Shown: positions 30,601 to 39,393 of the stretch, piece after piece | Layout: each line of letters opens with the position of its first letter | Position numbering within the stretch: position 1 is the stretch's first letter | IMG/VR virus record: IMGVR_UViG_3300034117_000797 | Coordinates: 1 to 63,929 of that record | DNA: 63,929 nt | From: a virus | Reading direction: 5' to 3' (one strand) | The notes under the pieces: generated by a model | Databases searched by the model: none | Told to the model about the DNA's origin: nothing | The model's input: only the letters and a program-made list of their open reading frames with translations | Program-made: the position numbers and the translations under genes

Positions 30601-33600
30601 TGTTGTTGATAAACTTGAAATATTCCTTCTGAGCTTCCACAGTAGTCTTTCCAACCCATTTATTCCCTTGACGGCTAAGGATAGTTCTTTTACTTTTGGC
30701 CTTATCTCGAATTTCCTTGATGGTCGCCTTTCTATTTCTCTCAGCAGTCTTAGCATCACGCTTAGCTGTGCTTTCGTTTTTCTTGGCAATAATAGCATCA
30801 ATTCTATCCAATGCGGCCTCAAGGTCCTTAGCTTTTAGAGCTGCTGTAATCTTATTAAATTCAGCATTGGTATATTCACCTTTAGGAAGATTCTTCTTTG
30901 CATAGTCAAGGATTTGATTGCGCATTTTATTCATCCATATGCGAGTCTCTTTACCTGCCTTTTCCTTGTCTCTCAACTGCTTTCTTAATGCCTCAGATTC
31001 AGTCATCTGAATAGTCTTTTCATCTTTAGCAGTTCCTGTTGACTCAGCGACTTTTTTACCAAACTCTTTAGCCGCAGCTTTCTCAGCAGAAGTCATCTTG
31101 CCCTCGTCGAACAAGTTGTTCATTCCTGCGTTGTAATCAGCTGCTGCTTGTTGTTTTTGCGCTCTATTCAATCCTTTATACCAATCAGAATTCTTAACTA
31201 CCTTGAATCCTGCGTCTATTGCTTTTTGAACCGTTTCGGCAGACATACCTGCGGCTTCAACTACTTTGGCTGCAGCCTCTAATGACGTGTTCCATACAGC
31301 ATCAAATCCAGGGATAGATGATTTCAGTCCTTCACCGCCTAATTTACCTGCTCTAATCTTATTGGCAAAGTCCTTAGCAATTTGAGAGATAGTTCTTCCT
31401 TCTATTACTGGCTCAGCTGTTGTTTCAGTTTGAGTTTCCGTAACAGGCGCAGTCATTTTAGTTTCATCAACAGACGTATTTTCTAGCAACCTCTTTCTAA
31501 TGTCCTCCTGCATTTGATTGTATGCAGCATCAGGTATAGCATCAAATCGAACTTCATACTTGCTTCCTTCATTGTACTTATTATTGAAGTCATTAAGTAC
31601 TGCCTCAATGTCTTTCTTTGCTGCGTCAATATCCGTTCCTTTAGGAACAGAAATACTACCACCTATATATCCAGACCTTCCGCCTTGTCCTCCTCTTGAT
31701 TTTTCTAGGGCGCCTAACTTAAAGTGTATTATGTTTTCGTTCTCTTTTGTGTCATCTACAGCAAATCCTTTTTCATCAAATGGTATATCAACAGAGTTCT
31801 TACCGCCTTCAGTTTCTACTCTTACGAAAGGCATTCTGATGTCAGGTGCTTCTCCCTTAAAATTAGAGTTAGCCAAATCTTTTCGACCATCTGGAGTTCC
31901 ATGTATTGCAATTCCAACCTCTTCATCTTTTATTTTTCTCTTCTTAGCTGGAGCTTCAGCTGTAGGCTCAGTAGGAGTAGGAGTAATTGTAGGTTCAGTA
32001 GCTGTTTCAACCGTAGGAGTTTCAACGGTGCCTGTAGATGTAGGAGTTTCAGCTACTGTTGTTTCTGCTATTGGTGCGCTCGTTGCAGCTTCAGCAACAG
32101 GAGCCTCAGCGGCAGTTGTTTCAGCGGCAGGAGTTTGCTCAACCTTAACCATGTTAAGCTTTTTCCTTGTGTTAAATATGTTACCTAGAGCTGTTGAGCT
32201 GAGAGATTTATCAGCAGGAACATAACCCTGCTTAGCTAATTCTTGAGCTTCTTCTAGGCTTCGAGCAGTAGCCTTTTGTGGTTTAGGCGGTTTAGGAGCT
32301 TCAGCAGGTGTTTCAGTAGTTGCTTCGGCAGCAGGAGCTACTTGTTCAGCTTGCCCTTGTTCTTCTTGAACCACTCCACCAGTGCTAGGCGCTTCTTCGC
32401 TTGTCCCAGCGACAGGTTGTCCTTCGACAGGTTCTTGCCCTTCTCCGACTTGACCTGATACCCCTTCTTCGTCTTTTTTATCATTTTCTTCGATTGTTTG
32501 TTCTACCGCTTGTTGCTTACCCTTATTCTCAGCAAACTCTTCAACCTTGCTATCTGCCTCATTTAAGTCAGCTCTGATAGCTTCAATAGCAGCGTCTACT
32601 TGTTCCTTTGATTTTGGAGGTAATTTTTCATACGCATCTTTAGCACCTTTAGATTCAGTAAGACCAAATCCTGCCCCCATAATAAACGATGAAATCAAAA
32701 ATTCTTGAACTTGGTCAAAAGTACCAAACTGCTTACCCAATTCAGCCTTCATCTCTCCCCAACTATCAGTTCTTTGGTAGATTCCAACAAGCTCCTGCAT
32801 TGTTTCCTCCCCTGTCTCACCAATACCACGAGCAGTAGCTTCTCCTCCTTTTTTAATTACATTGATGGCCGCATCAACTTTGTTCCCAAATATACCTTGA
32901 AGATATTTGTAAACTTGGTCTTTAGGCATCTTAGAGAAAAATACTCCAAGAGACTCAGAAACCACTCCTCCTGCCATGAAAGACAAGAAGTTTAGTTCAT
33001 CTTCCTGAGAGGTAAAGATGTCCCCTGCAATCTCAGCTTTTACAGCCGATTCGATTGTTGGCTTTAGGAATCTACCAAATCGTGTAGATTGAAGTGCGCT
33101 ATTGTATATCTTCTCAGCAGTGCTTACAATCTTTGCTGTCTTCGTTACATTTGCGCCAGTGATAAGGCCTTCAATTCCTTTAACCACCCTAAGAGCTGTA
33201 GATGGAACTCCTGCGGTTAAAACCATTGGCGCTATGATTGCGGCAGTAGTACCAGTCATGCTACCCCATTTCTCCATGCTCCAAAAGTCAACCTTAGATT
33301 GCTCCTCCAATTTCTTAGCCATCTCAGGAGTAACAAAGTCATCTTCCTTGAATCCGAACTCTTGCAATTTCTGAGCAGTTACGGCAGAAGCCTCTGACAA
33401 GTTAGCAAAACCTTCAGCCTTAGCTGTATTAGGGAATAAAGTTGAATAGAATGAATTAGTAAATGATTCCCAAAATCCAGTACCATCATTTGATAGCATG
33501 TCGCTATTGTTGAAGTATAGAGGAGCCATTTTACTCAATGTCGCCTTATTCTGCAACCATTGTTTTTCTACTTTTGACAACGCATAGAATCCATCCCAAT

Positions 33601-36157
33601 CCACCATGTCTTTAACCTTCATGTTGGCATTGCCAAGTCCTTCGGTGTTTAATCCGTTCTCCTTAGCTATTCTGTCGTTCTCAGCGGCCAATCGCTCATA
33701 TATCAAGTCAAATTGTTGCTTAGGAGTAATATCCTTTGGTATAGCAGCTATGATGTTGTATGCGTCTTCTGACATGCTCAGAGCAAGTTGCTGAGCAGTT
33801 TTCTTAGGCTCAGTTAAGAACGCTGCATCCGTTGCGTATATCTTCTTGTCAATCAGCGTTTCATAATCATCTGCTTGGCTTTTCGACTTTTCAAGTTCAG
33901 AAACTACAGCTTGGTACTCAGTAGATTTCTCATCCACTCCATTTCGCTTCATCTCAGATAATGAACTCTCAAGCTTAACGATATTACGTTTTTCAGCGGC
34001 AAGCTTTTGTCTATCATCCTGTATCTTAGCCTGAGATTCTGCGTATTTCTCTCCTTGTAAAGCTGTATATGTATTAACATATTCAGCAAGTTTGCTTTCA
34101 AGGTATTGTCTTTCCGTTCCACTGATGTTTGGAGAGATTACATATTGACCTGCCTCTGGGTCGAATCGCATCTTTCCATTGTCGACATTACTCAATACAA
34201 AATCAGCCATCTGAGATGTATTGTTAAAAATCATTACATCTTCAGAAAATATATCAGTCTTCCCACTAGCAAGCAAATCATCAGCCATCTCCATTTTCTT
34301 CTCAAGCGAAACTCTTGATAAGCTTTTGTTTTCTGCTCTTGCCTTGTTTATCTCAGCGTTGATTTGTTTAGATTCGTTGAAATACGTTTCGGCTTGCTTA
34401 AGAACTTCTTCTACTTTTGATGCCTTAGCAACGGTATAAGAGCCGTCCCCAATGATGTCCTTAATTTTATTTTGGTACTCTAGGAAGGAAGTCATTTGGT
34501 CTCCAGTCAAAACTTGAATTGGCGAACCATCAGCAGCTTTAATAGTAAGCTGACTCATTATGTCAGTATTAGCAAAATTCTGAGCCTTATTAAATGATGC
34601 TTTCTTTTCTTGAGAAACAGTTGCTTTTTTCTCCATCATCAACTGCTCAACGGAAGGTGTAAGCGAATATGTACCTGGGATTACACCCTCATTAAGAACA
34701 CCTTGTCTTTTTATGATTGCACCTAAATCATTGTAATCCGAGGCTTTTACCGCTTCAAATGCTCTTAAGTCAAGCTGAGCTTTTCTCTTAGCCACATCCC
34801 CCTCTGTCATTTGGACATAGTTAGAACCACCCTTAGGGTCTATAAGCCAATCGCCGTTTTCACGTTTATATGAGGCTTTGCTTCCAGGATATATATAAAT
34901 ACCATCAGGTTTGTATTGTAATATAGCGCCAGTATTAAGCTTAGCTTTTCTGTACGTTACATCGCCTTTCGTCATAGGCACAAAGTTGGTTCCTCCTTTA
35001 GGGTCAATAAACCAATCTCCGTTCTTTCTCTGATAAGTCGCATTTGAATCAGGGTATCTATACACACCATCAAGCAACTCTCCTGCTTTTTTTGTCTCTA
35101 CACCAAATGTTTCTTTAGCCTTTGCAGTTTTAGGGTCGTAATTAAAGTTAATCGTACCATCTGCGTTATATTGCTCTGTATTACTCTTAGCTCCGCCCTT
35201 GGTGAAATCATCAAAAGTAAAGTTGTTTTCAGCAACTCTATTGCCCTCAACCTCTTTTCGCATATCACCAAATCTTTGATTGATGATTTCGTTTGCTTTT
35301 TTCTGTGTTTCAGATACAGTTGCTTGGGCATTGGACTCAAGATATTCAGCTCGAGACTCTAAATTATCTCCACCTATCGGCTGATAGTCTCCAGTCAAGT
35401 TAGCATCCTTGTACCATTTACCATCTATCTTTTGATAGTTAGCTGATTTACCTGCCAATCGGTAAGAACCATCAGGTAATCCTTGAGCGTCTTTCTTCTC
35501 TTCTGCACCTACAGTTATTTTCCCTAAGTCATCAATCTGAATACCTTCATTTTTGTATTTAGCATTGACATCTGCAAGGTTGATTTTTGGCTCAACATCA
35601 ATACCACCAACAGGTACTCCATCAGGAGTTTCATTAGGAATTATAGGTTCCTCAACAACTTCGCCTTCTTCGTCTTCTTTAATTATAGGCTGTTTTTCTT
35701 CTTTCTTTGGAATCTGAGGAGCAGCCACAGGAACTCCATCAGGAGTTGTTTCTGGTATATTTAAGGTTGGAGTTTCTACTTTGTCTTCGTCAAAAGCAGG
35801 CTCTACATTTTCCAATCCAAGCCTGTTGATAACATCTGTTTCTGTCTCAATAGGAGACTCAGGAGTAATAGGTTGACCTTCTGCAGGCTGTTCTGCATTA
35901 GGCTCTTCAGTTGGAACCATAGGAATAGCAGGCTGTTCCTCAGCAGTAAGTGGACCTTCTGCTGGAGGTGGCTCCTCATTTGCGACTTGCTCAGCAGGAA
36001 CCTCACTTGGAACTTCTGTCTGCGGAGTCTCTGCTTGTACTGGTGGTATATTCGCTTGGAATTCTTCTGGAGTTGCTTGAGTACTATTCTCAGCTTGAAT
36101 TGTCTCGCCTACTCCACCCGTCTGAGTAGACATTAAATTGTTAGAACCTGCGCCCAT
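27623..36157 (-). CDS. Giant 2844-aa internal virion or polyvalent protein
   Basis: About 310 kDa. Residues 1-200 are Pro/Glu/Thr-rich with two PDGVPV repeats. Three copies of a module of about 50 residues (DG-Y-...-YQ/K-x-G-W-...-YxPM/GGD, near 226-276, 361-408 and 416-464) follow. Then come long helical coiled-coil stretches, another Pro/Glu/Ala/Thr-rich linker near 1240-1440, Lys-rich helices, and a C-terminal region with hydrophobic segments (YTLAASLLFSVIANGAISVLMG). Some segments resemble the large polyvalent proteins of phages and conjugative elements, and the place suggests a protein packaged in the capsid and injected. No catalytic domain is certain. Confidence 0.7.
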   Translation of the reverse strand: MGAGSNNLMSTQTGGVGETIQAENSTQATPEEFQANIPPVQAETPQTEVPSEVPAEQVANEEPPPAEGPLTAEEQPAIPMVPTEEPNAEQPAEGQPITPESPIETETDVINRLGLENVEPAFDEDKVETPTLNIPETTPDGVPVAAPQIPKKEEKQPIIKEDEEGEVVEEPIIPNETPDGVPVGGIDVEPKINLADVNAKYKNEGIQIDDLGKITVGAEEKKDAQGLPDGSYRLAGKSANYQKIDGKWYKDANLTGDYQPIGGDNLESRAEYLESNAQATVSETQKKANEIINQRFGDMRKEVEGNRVAENNFTFDDFTKGGAKSNTEQYNADGTINFNYDPKTAKAKETFGVETKKAGELLDGVYRYPDSNATYQRKNGDWFIDPKGGTNFVPMTKGDVTYRKAKLNTGAILQYKPDGIYIYPGSKASYKRENGDWLIDPKGGSNYVQMTEGDVAKRKAQLDLRAFEAVKASDYNDLGAIIKRQGVLNEGVIPGTYSLTPSVEQLMMEKKATVSQEKKASFNKAQNFANTDIMSQLTIKAADGSPIQVLTGDQMTSFLEYQNKIKDIIGDGSYTVAKASKVEEVLKQAETYFNESKQINAEINKARAENKSLSRVSLEKKMEMADDLLASGKTDIFSEDVMIFNNTSQMADFVLSNVDNGKMRFDPEAGQYVISPNISGTERQYLESKLAEYVNTYTALQGEKYAESQAKIQDDRQKLAAEKRNIVKLESSLSEMKRNGVDEKSTEYQAVVSELEKSKSQADDYETLIDKKIYATDAAFLTEPKKTAQQLALSMSEDAYNIIAAIPKDITPKQQFDLIYERLAAENDRIAKENGLNTEGLGNANMKVKDMVDWDGFYALSKVEKQWLQNKATLSKMAPLYFNNSDMLSNDGTGFWESFTNSFYSTLFPNTAKAEGFANLSEASAVTAQKLQEFGFKEDDFVTPEMAKKLEEQSKVDFWSMEKWGSMTGTTAAIIAPMVLTAGVPSTALRVVKGIEGLITGANVTKTAKIVSTAEKIYNSALQSTRFGRFLKPTIESAVKAEIAGDIFTSQEDELNFLSFMAGGVVSESLGVFFSKMPKDQVYKYLQGIFGNKVDAAINVIKKGGEATARGIGETGEETMQELVGIYQRTDSWGEMKAELGKQFGTFDQVQEFLISSFIMGAGFGLTESKGAKDAYEKLPPKSKEQVDAAIEAIRADLNEADSKVEEFAENKGKQQAVEQTIEENDKKDEEGVSGQVGEGQEPVEGQPVAGTSEEAPSTGGVVQEEQGQAEQVAPAAEATTETPAEAPKPPKPQKATARSLEEAQELAKQGYVPADKSLSSTALGNIFNTRKKLNMVKVEQTPAAETTAAEAPVAEAATSAPIAETTVAETPTSTGTVETPTVETATEPTITPTPTEPTAEAPAKKRKIKDEEVGIAIHGTPDGRKDLANSNFKGEAPDIRMPFVRVETEGGKNSVDIPFDEKGFAVDDTKENENIIHFKLGALEKSRGGQGGRSGYIGGSISVPKGTDIDAAKKDIEAVLNDFNNKYNEGSKYEVRFDAIPDAAYNQMQEDIRKRLLENTSVDETKMTAPVTETQTETTAEPVIEGRTISQIAKDFANKIRAGKLGGEGLKSSIPGFDAVWNTSLEAAAKVVEAAGMSAETVQKAIDAGFKVVKNSDWYKGLNRAQKQQAAADYNAGMNNLFDEGKMTSAEKAAAKEFGKKVAESTGTAKDEKTIQMTESEALRKQLRDKEKAGKETRIWMNKMRNQILDYAKKNLPKGEYTNAEFNKITAALKAKDLEAALDRIDAIIAKKNESTAKRDAKTAERNRKATIKEIRDKAKSKRTILSRQGNKWVGKTTVEAQKEYFKFINNINMDELDGKTQEELDEINDIIDGIVSEGKADYKRLKALDDNAKRERAAALIQGLAKGQGTTLNSVDEIMDFFDKGGKVVVDGKLYDKGSFTQLINKDTQKGKQGEKIADIEEEITDLKRDYETRLEEVIVEGGNESTDPDLKAISKKINAKNKQLSTAQAKYDSMPNADVEVVGATGYKQENSELAKLNERAKSKKLINRVINFLTPTKAINDLYSLYTKTWSKSPAVARFVRDNIMEPVKKAYVARDIAYSKKVNEYYEKLDEIFGTYPAKKAKERAGVAKRGSKAIDKLSESVDGIVTSEVAKGVNITNGHVIDYYNLAQTKDGVKRLTNSGVDVDAVIAHVEGDAQLKKYADFLMEKYKELGVEYEPTYVAYTGTPFPSGDFPYYPANASDYTQNFVDEGSLMGDDGSFNMMNATSNNMKAKKNYQGNFNIGMDAHAKYLDYVKNMEHAKNFMPIAKKVNELFSAINAPHLIKNLGIDDYNDIKTHTARVLSNQGISAPSSSVRNILMGIRNYTVVTTLGFKPSSLAKQFVGFTHYWVAGIDKGLDPLQIWKGAPVNKDELELVKDIIGSDYVKERLTGQHIDVEMKRLMEQAQNSTSAKVWSKFSQAAMAPVRYGDKFALLYGPGGGLFFATASYRHALSEGMTHEEAKAYALEQFITETELSQQSTRADLTSNIQLDETFRMLGMYRTGQMAAAKKVVTGMRTIYQANRMQKEEGVEARREAISDREIVKASVDITYYTLAASLLFSVIANGAISVLMGDDEDAKKRALHDTGMDALGSMFQGYGMPGFVIDGFLNHMRDDDWKDNVPILKTLIGLWETTPIMYDAAKRDWWGNMTTAQRKDFLEREGEKTFDSGENVDRYAEQFNDRFWINKTTEKEYDDITKAIGLKNVSDLVSNIGEWMDGAQDFTNAIMNWDMDYMEKNKERGKNDRIFEMFYGIPYIEKNGEPSYTPADEDKEPDMFTEDESGISAEEGDVIKARSRFRRNF

Positions 36158-36172
36158 TCATTAAAGTTTTGA

Positions 36173-36180
36173 CAAATATA
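36173..36180 (-). promoter_or_regulatory. -7 element TATATTTG (minus strand)
   Basis: TATATTTG on the minus strand, 15 nt before the start of the giant gene at 36157. It lies just after a terminator for the upstream gene, so the giant gene has its own transcription start. Confidence 0.6.
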
Positions 36181-36215
36181 CCAATAAACGAGGTACATTC
36201 TTATTAAGTAGATAC

Positions 36216-36246
36216 AAAGAAAAAGCGACCCATTGTGTAGGTCGCT
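36216..36246 (-). terminator. Minus-strand terminator
   Basis: AGCGACC (36224-36230)/GGTCGCT (36240-36246) stem. On the minus strand it is followed by a T-rich run (complement of 36216-36223). Ends the transcript of the ferritin-like gene before the giant gene. Confidence 0.7.
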
Positions 36247-36264
36247 CATCTATATATAGGCAGG

Positions 36265-36732
36265 TTACTTACCCAATTCTTGGTCAACAAGAATCGGCTC
36301 GCTTGTTCTACTGAGTCGAGCGATTAAATCACCGTACTCACCAACGCTCTGAACCTGAATATCAATTAGCTCTTTTAAGAATGCTTTCATCTTTGGAGAT
36401 GATTTTTCCCATGCGAACTCATACTCTTCAAGTAGGTCTGATTCCATCTCTACAGCGTGAGTAAATGCCTGCATAAGGTCTCCAATTTCATCGTCAACGG
36501 CATCTAAAGAACGAACCTCTAATTGCTCGTTCATGTCATTCATAAATGCTTCTAATTTATCGTAATGTGAAAGTTCAGATAAGCATTCTGCATTGAAGAA
36601 TTTCTCAGCTCCAAAGAAACCGATTGTCTTCATGCTGTTTGCTAAATGTTTGTAAGTATGGCTTGCGACCATTTCTAAATTACCAAGATTGTTCATCATC
36701 TCAACTTCTTGGCTTGTAAGTAATTTCTTCAT
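36265..36732 (-). CDS. Ferritin-like diiron domain protein, 155 aa
   Basis: Helix A has ASHTYKHLANSMKTIGFFGAEKFFNAECLSELSHYDKL. The spacing E20...E53-x-x-H56 matches the ferritin/bacterioferritin diiron site, and E95/E97 with Q126/E132 could be the later ligands. A four-helix bundle of 155 aa is the normal size. In hosts, ferritins oxidise and store iron or protect DNA. A copy in a late structural operon between internal virion genes is unusual. It may be a virion scaffold or iron-linked protein. Ligand set is partly inferred. Confidence 0.65.
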   Translation of the reverse strand: MKKLLTSQEVEMMNNLGNLEMVASHTYKHLANSMKTIGFFGAEKFFNAECLSELSHYDKLEAFMNDMNEQLEVRSLDAVDDEIGDLMQAFTHAVEMESDLLEEYEFAWEKSSPKMKAFLKELIDIQVQSVGEYGDLIARLSRTSEPILVDQELGK

Positions 36733-36744
36733 TTCTTCTGTTTA

Positions 36745-39387
36745 TTATTGATTTGATGAATTGATAGTAGTCGTACTTGTAGTAGGAACTCCTTGAGCTT
36801 CCGCAGCTTTTGGAGCAGTGTATCCAAGAGTTCTGTCAAGGTACTGCTGACCAGCTGCATTGGCAATGTTTATCGTTTCCCCTGTAACAAAACCTGGAAC
36901 AGGTGAATAATAAATGACTTCATCTCCAGTGGCTTTATTCTCTATTGACTTTTGAATATACGCTTGATGCTGTATTGTTGCATATGTAATTCTTCCTGAT
37001 TCTGCTGATGCTTCATATGCAGCATTGTTTGAACCATCTGCCTTAAGATACTCCTGTTTCCCTGTCTGTCTATTTATGAAGGCAACACGAACCTCTGTAT
37101 TAACTGGCTTCAGTTTTATGTTTGCGTAATCAGTATTCTTTATAGGCTTTCCACCCATGTAATAATTCTCAGAAGATGATGCAATTTCAGAAGCGGTCAA
37201 TGTCTTATATCCCCAAGAGCCATCCGCATTCTTTACACTAACCCCAATCTTAGTAGTTCTAGGGTCTCCTGGTTCTGAAGTCGCACCCCTAACAGGAACA
37301 TATGTAACATAAGTGCCATTTCCGTCAATCTCAATCTTCCCATCTTGAACACCAAAGTAAAGTTTATACAAAGCTTCTTGTCTTCTTTTAAGCTCTGCTC
37401 CAGTCACTCCAGAAGCATTTAAGGCAGCTATCTCTTGATTAAATGTTTTTCCTGTACCAGGGTCTCCAATACTACCCACCTCATGAATTGTTCTTGCGTA
37501 GCTTTCATTTTCTTTTTTATCTTGACGATTCAAGTTGAACTGTCTTCTTCTTTCGGCTAACTCCGCCTGAGCCATTGCATTATTGTCTATAGACTTGTAT
37601 TTAAGCTCAATGCTTTCCTTAGGAATTCTACCCTCAAAGTACTTGATGGCATCTTGAGTCTGTTCTTCGCTAACATTTTGAGCAGCACATATAGCGGTAA
37701 TAGATTTGACGTAATCCCCCGTAAAGTACTTCTTAATTCCCTCAACGTATTCATTAGAGCCTTCTTGAATACCACCATTTTTAACCATAAGGAAAAAGTC
37801 TTCACGCTCAGCGACAAATTTATCGCTGTCATATTCTCCTCCAGTTTTGAGGTTAATAGGCATTTGAGTCAAGTTAGCAGGCTTCAATGCTTCTGTTGCA
37901 TATTCCTCAATCTGAGGCATGACATTCACATAAGACAACACTGCATTCAAACTGTTTATCAAAGAACCTTCTCCGTTCATTGCCTTTTTCCAATCATCAC
38001 CCGTAGCATACAACACCTCTAAACATTTGTCTCTCATGTTATCAGGAAGGTATGTTTTATTGTCAGAATATGTCTTAAGAGTAGATTCAGCCATTGACAC
38101 AGCCTTCGTGTAGTCACGGGCTATAGCATTGGCATTGGCGAAAAATCTTGCTCCTTCTGGGCTTGATAATATAGCATTAGGGTCATCTCCGTATTTTTCA
38201 CGAAGACCTTCTACTCCACTAAAAAAGTAATCATCAAACACTTGTTGATATTGTTCAGCAGTTTGTGGAGCAGTAAGAATCTTGTCGATAGCTTTCTGTC
38301 TGTCTGCGGCAGCCTCTTTCAATGAGCGCATATGGGCATCAAATAACCCAAAAGGTATTCTAGCTCCAGGCGCAGCAAATATCGTAGCATTACCAAGGTA
38401 CTTACCACTATAGCTCCCCACGTTTATGTCTTTCCCTGCGTTTGGAAAGTAATCTATAGCATCAAGTTTTTCAATAGCAGTTACAGGTGTATTAGAGAAA
38501 CCAGTAAAAGCTCCATTTGTTATTTGATTCTTGACATCATTCTTTGTCATGTTCTGAGCAAAGCCATAACCACCGCCTTGCATCTGCTGAACAGCAGTAC
38601 TTCCGTCTCCACCAACAGGAGCGCTTACAGCTCCTTCAGTTCCCGTAGCTCCTGTAGCTCCTGTAGTTCCTGCCGCAGGAGTTACACCCCCATCAACAGC
38701 ACCCTCAGCTTGAGCCGCAGTATTATCTACTTGTTGTTGACCTATAGCATTTCCAACTTGAGCGGCATCAGTAGCAGACTCAGCATCAATACCATTATTG
38801 GCGTTTACCGCATTATTAGCAATAGCATTATCATCTTGCTTTTCAGAAGCGTTTACCGCCGTAGCGGCATCTGGAAGCTTCTTCATATCAGTCATAGTAG
38901 CATTACTATTATTGCCTATAGCTGATATTATTGCAGCTCCTGCAGTCGGAGCAGAAGTTGCTTCAGATTTTATTGCTCCATTAGCTAATTGAGTGTTGTC
39001 TTTAGCATCAATTTCACCCAGACTTGCCTTATAGTCTAATTGGGTTCTGACAGCTTTATCGACAGCCTCTTGTGTATTATCTTTAGAATAAGCTTCTACA
39101 GAACCAGGGTCAAAAGATAGACTACCGTCATTAAGTCTGGTAGCTTGTTTATCCCTCATGACAACCGTTATAGGCGCTTTCTTTTTATAGCCTGGGTCTT
39201 GAAGGTTTTTATCAAGGTCGTATTCTTGTTTCTTGAAACCAATCTTCTTATCGTCCTCAGCTATAACCTCGCTTATCTTTCGACCTCTACGTTCTCTTTT
39301 ATTATCATATCGCTCAGAGCGTCGTGTATCCTGCCTAACGTCTCTATCAAATCGACGTTCTTCTCTTGTGCGTTTCTCTTTAGCCAT
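36745..39387 (-). CDS. Large late protein, 880 aa
   Basis: Begins with a very basic Lys/Arg/Asp-rich stretch (about 1-50), has a low-complexity Gly/Ala/Asn-rich middle (about 110-280, with TGATGATG), then long helical parts, and ends Ser/Thr-rich. No membrane segment. By position between the S74 protein and the ferritin-like protein it is probably an internal virion or tail protein. No family recognised. Confidence 0.6.
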   Translation of the reverse strand: MAKEKRTREERRFDRDVRQDTRRSERYDNKRERRGRKISEVIAEDDKKIGFKKQEYDLDKNLQDPGYKKKAPITVVMRDKQATRLNDGSLSFDPGSVEAYSKDNTQEAVDKAVRTQLDYKASLGEIDAKDNTQLANGAIKSEATSAPTAGAAIISAIGNNSNATMTDMKKLPDAATAVNASEKQDDNAIANNAVNANNGIDAESATDAAQVGNAIGQQQVDNTAAQAEGAVDGGVTPAAGTTGATGATGTEGAVSAPVGGDGSTAVQQMQGGGYGFAQNMTKNDVKNQITNGAFTGFSNTPVTAIEKLDAIDYFPNAGKDINVGSYSGKYLGNATIFAAPGARIPFGLFDAHMRSLKEAAADRQKAIDKILTAPQTAEQYQQVFDDYFFSGVEGLREKYGDDPNAILSSPEGARFFANANAIARDYTKAVSMAESTLKTYSDNKTYLPDNMRDKCLEVLYATGDDWKKAMNGEGSLINSLNAVLSYVNVMPQIEEYATEALKPANLTQMPINLKTGGEYDSDKFVAEREDFFLMVKNGGIQEGSNEYVEGIKKYFTGDYVKSITAICAAQNVSEEQTQDAIKYFEGRIPKESIELKYKSIDNNAMAQAELAERRRQFNLNRQDKKENESYARTIHEVGSIGDPGTGKTFNQEIAALNASGVTGAELKRRQEALYKLYFGVQDGKIEIDGNGTYVTYVPVRGATSEPGDPRTTKIGVSVKNADGSWGYKTLTASEIASSSENYYMGGKPIKNTDYANIKLKPVNTEVRVAFINRQTGKQEYLKADGSNNAAYEASAESGRITYATIQHQAYIQKSIENKATGDEVIYYSPVPGFVTGETINIANAAGQQYLDRTLGYTAPKAAEAQGVPTTSTTTINSSNQ

Positions 39388-39393
39388 TGTGAA

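Noticed and set aside
31518-32225. 235-aa plus-strand ORF and other plus-strand ORFs within 27623-36157
   Set aside because: They lie antisense to a low-complexity part of the 2844-aa gene (Pro/Glu/Ala/Thr-rich), which creates Ser/Val/Ala-rich open antisense frames. No separate signals.
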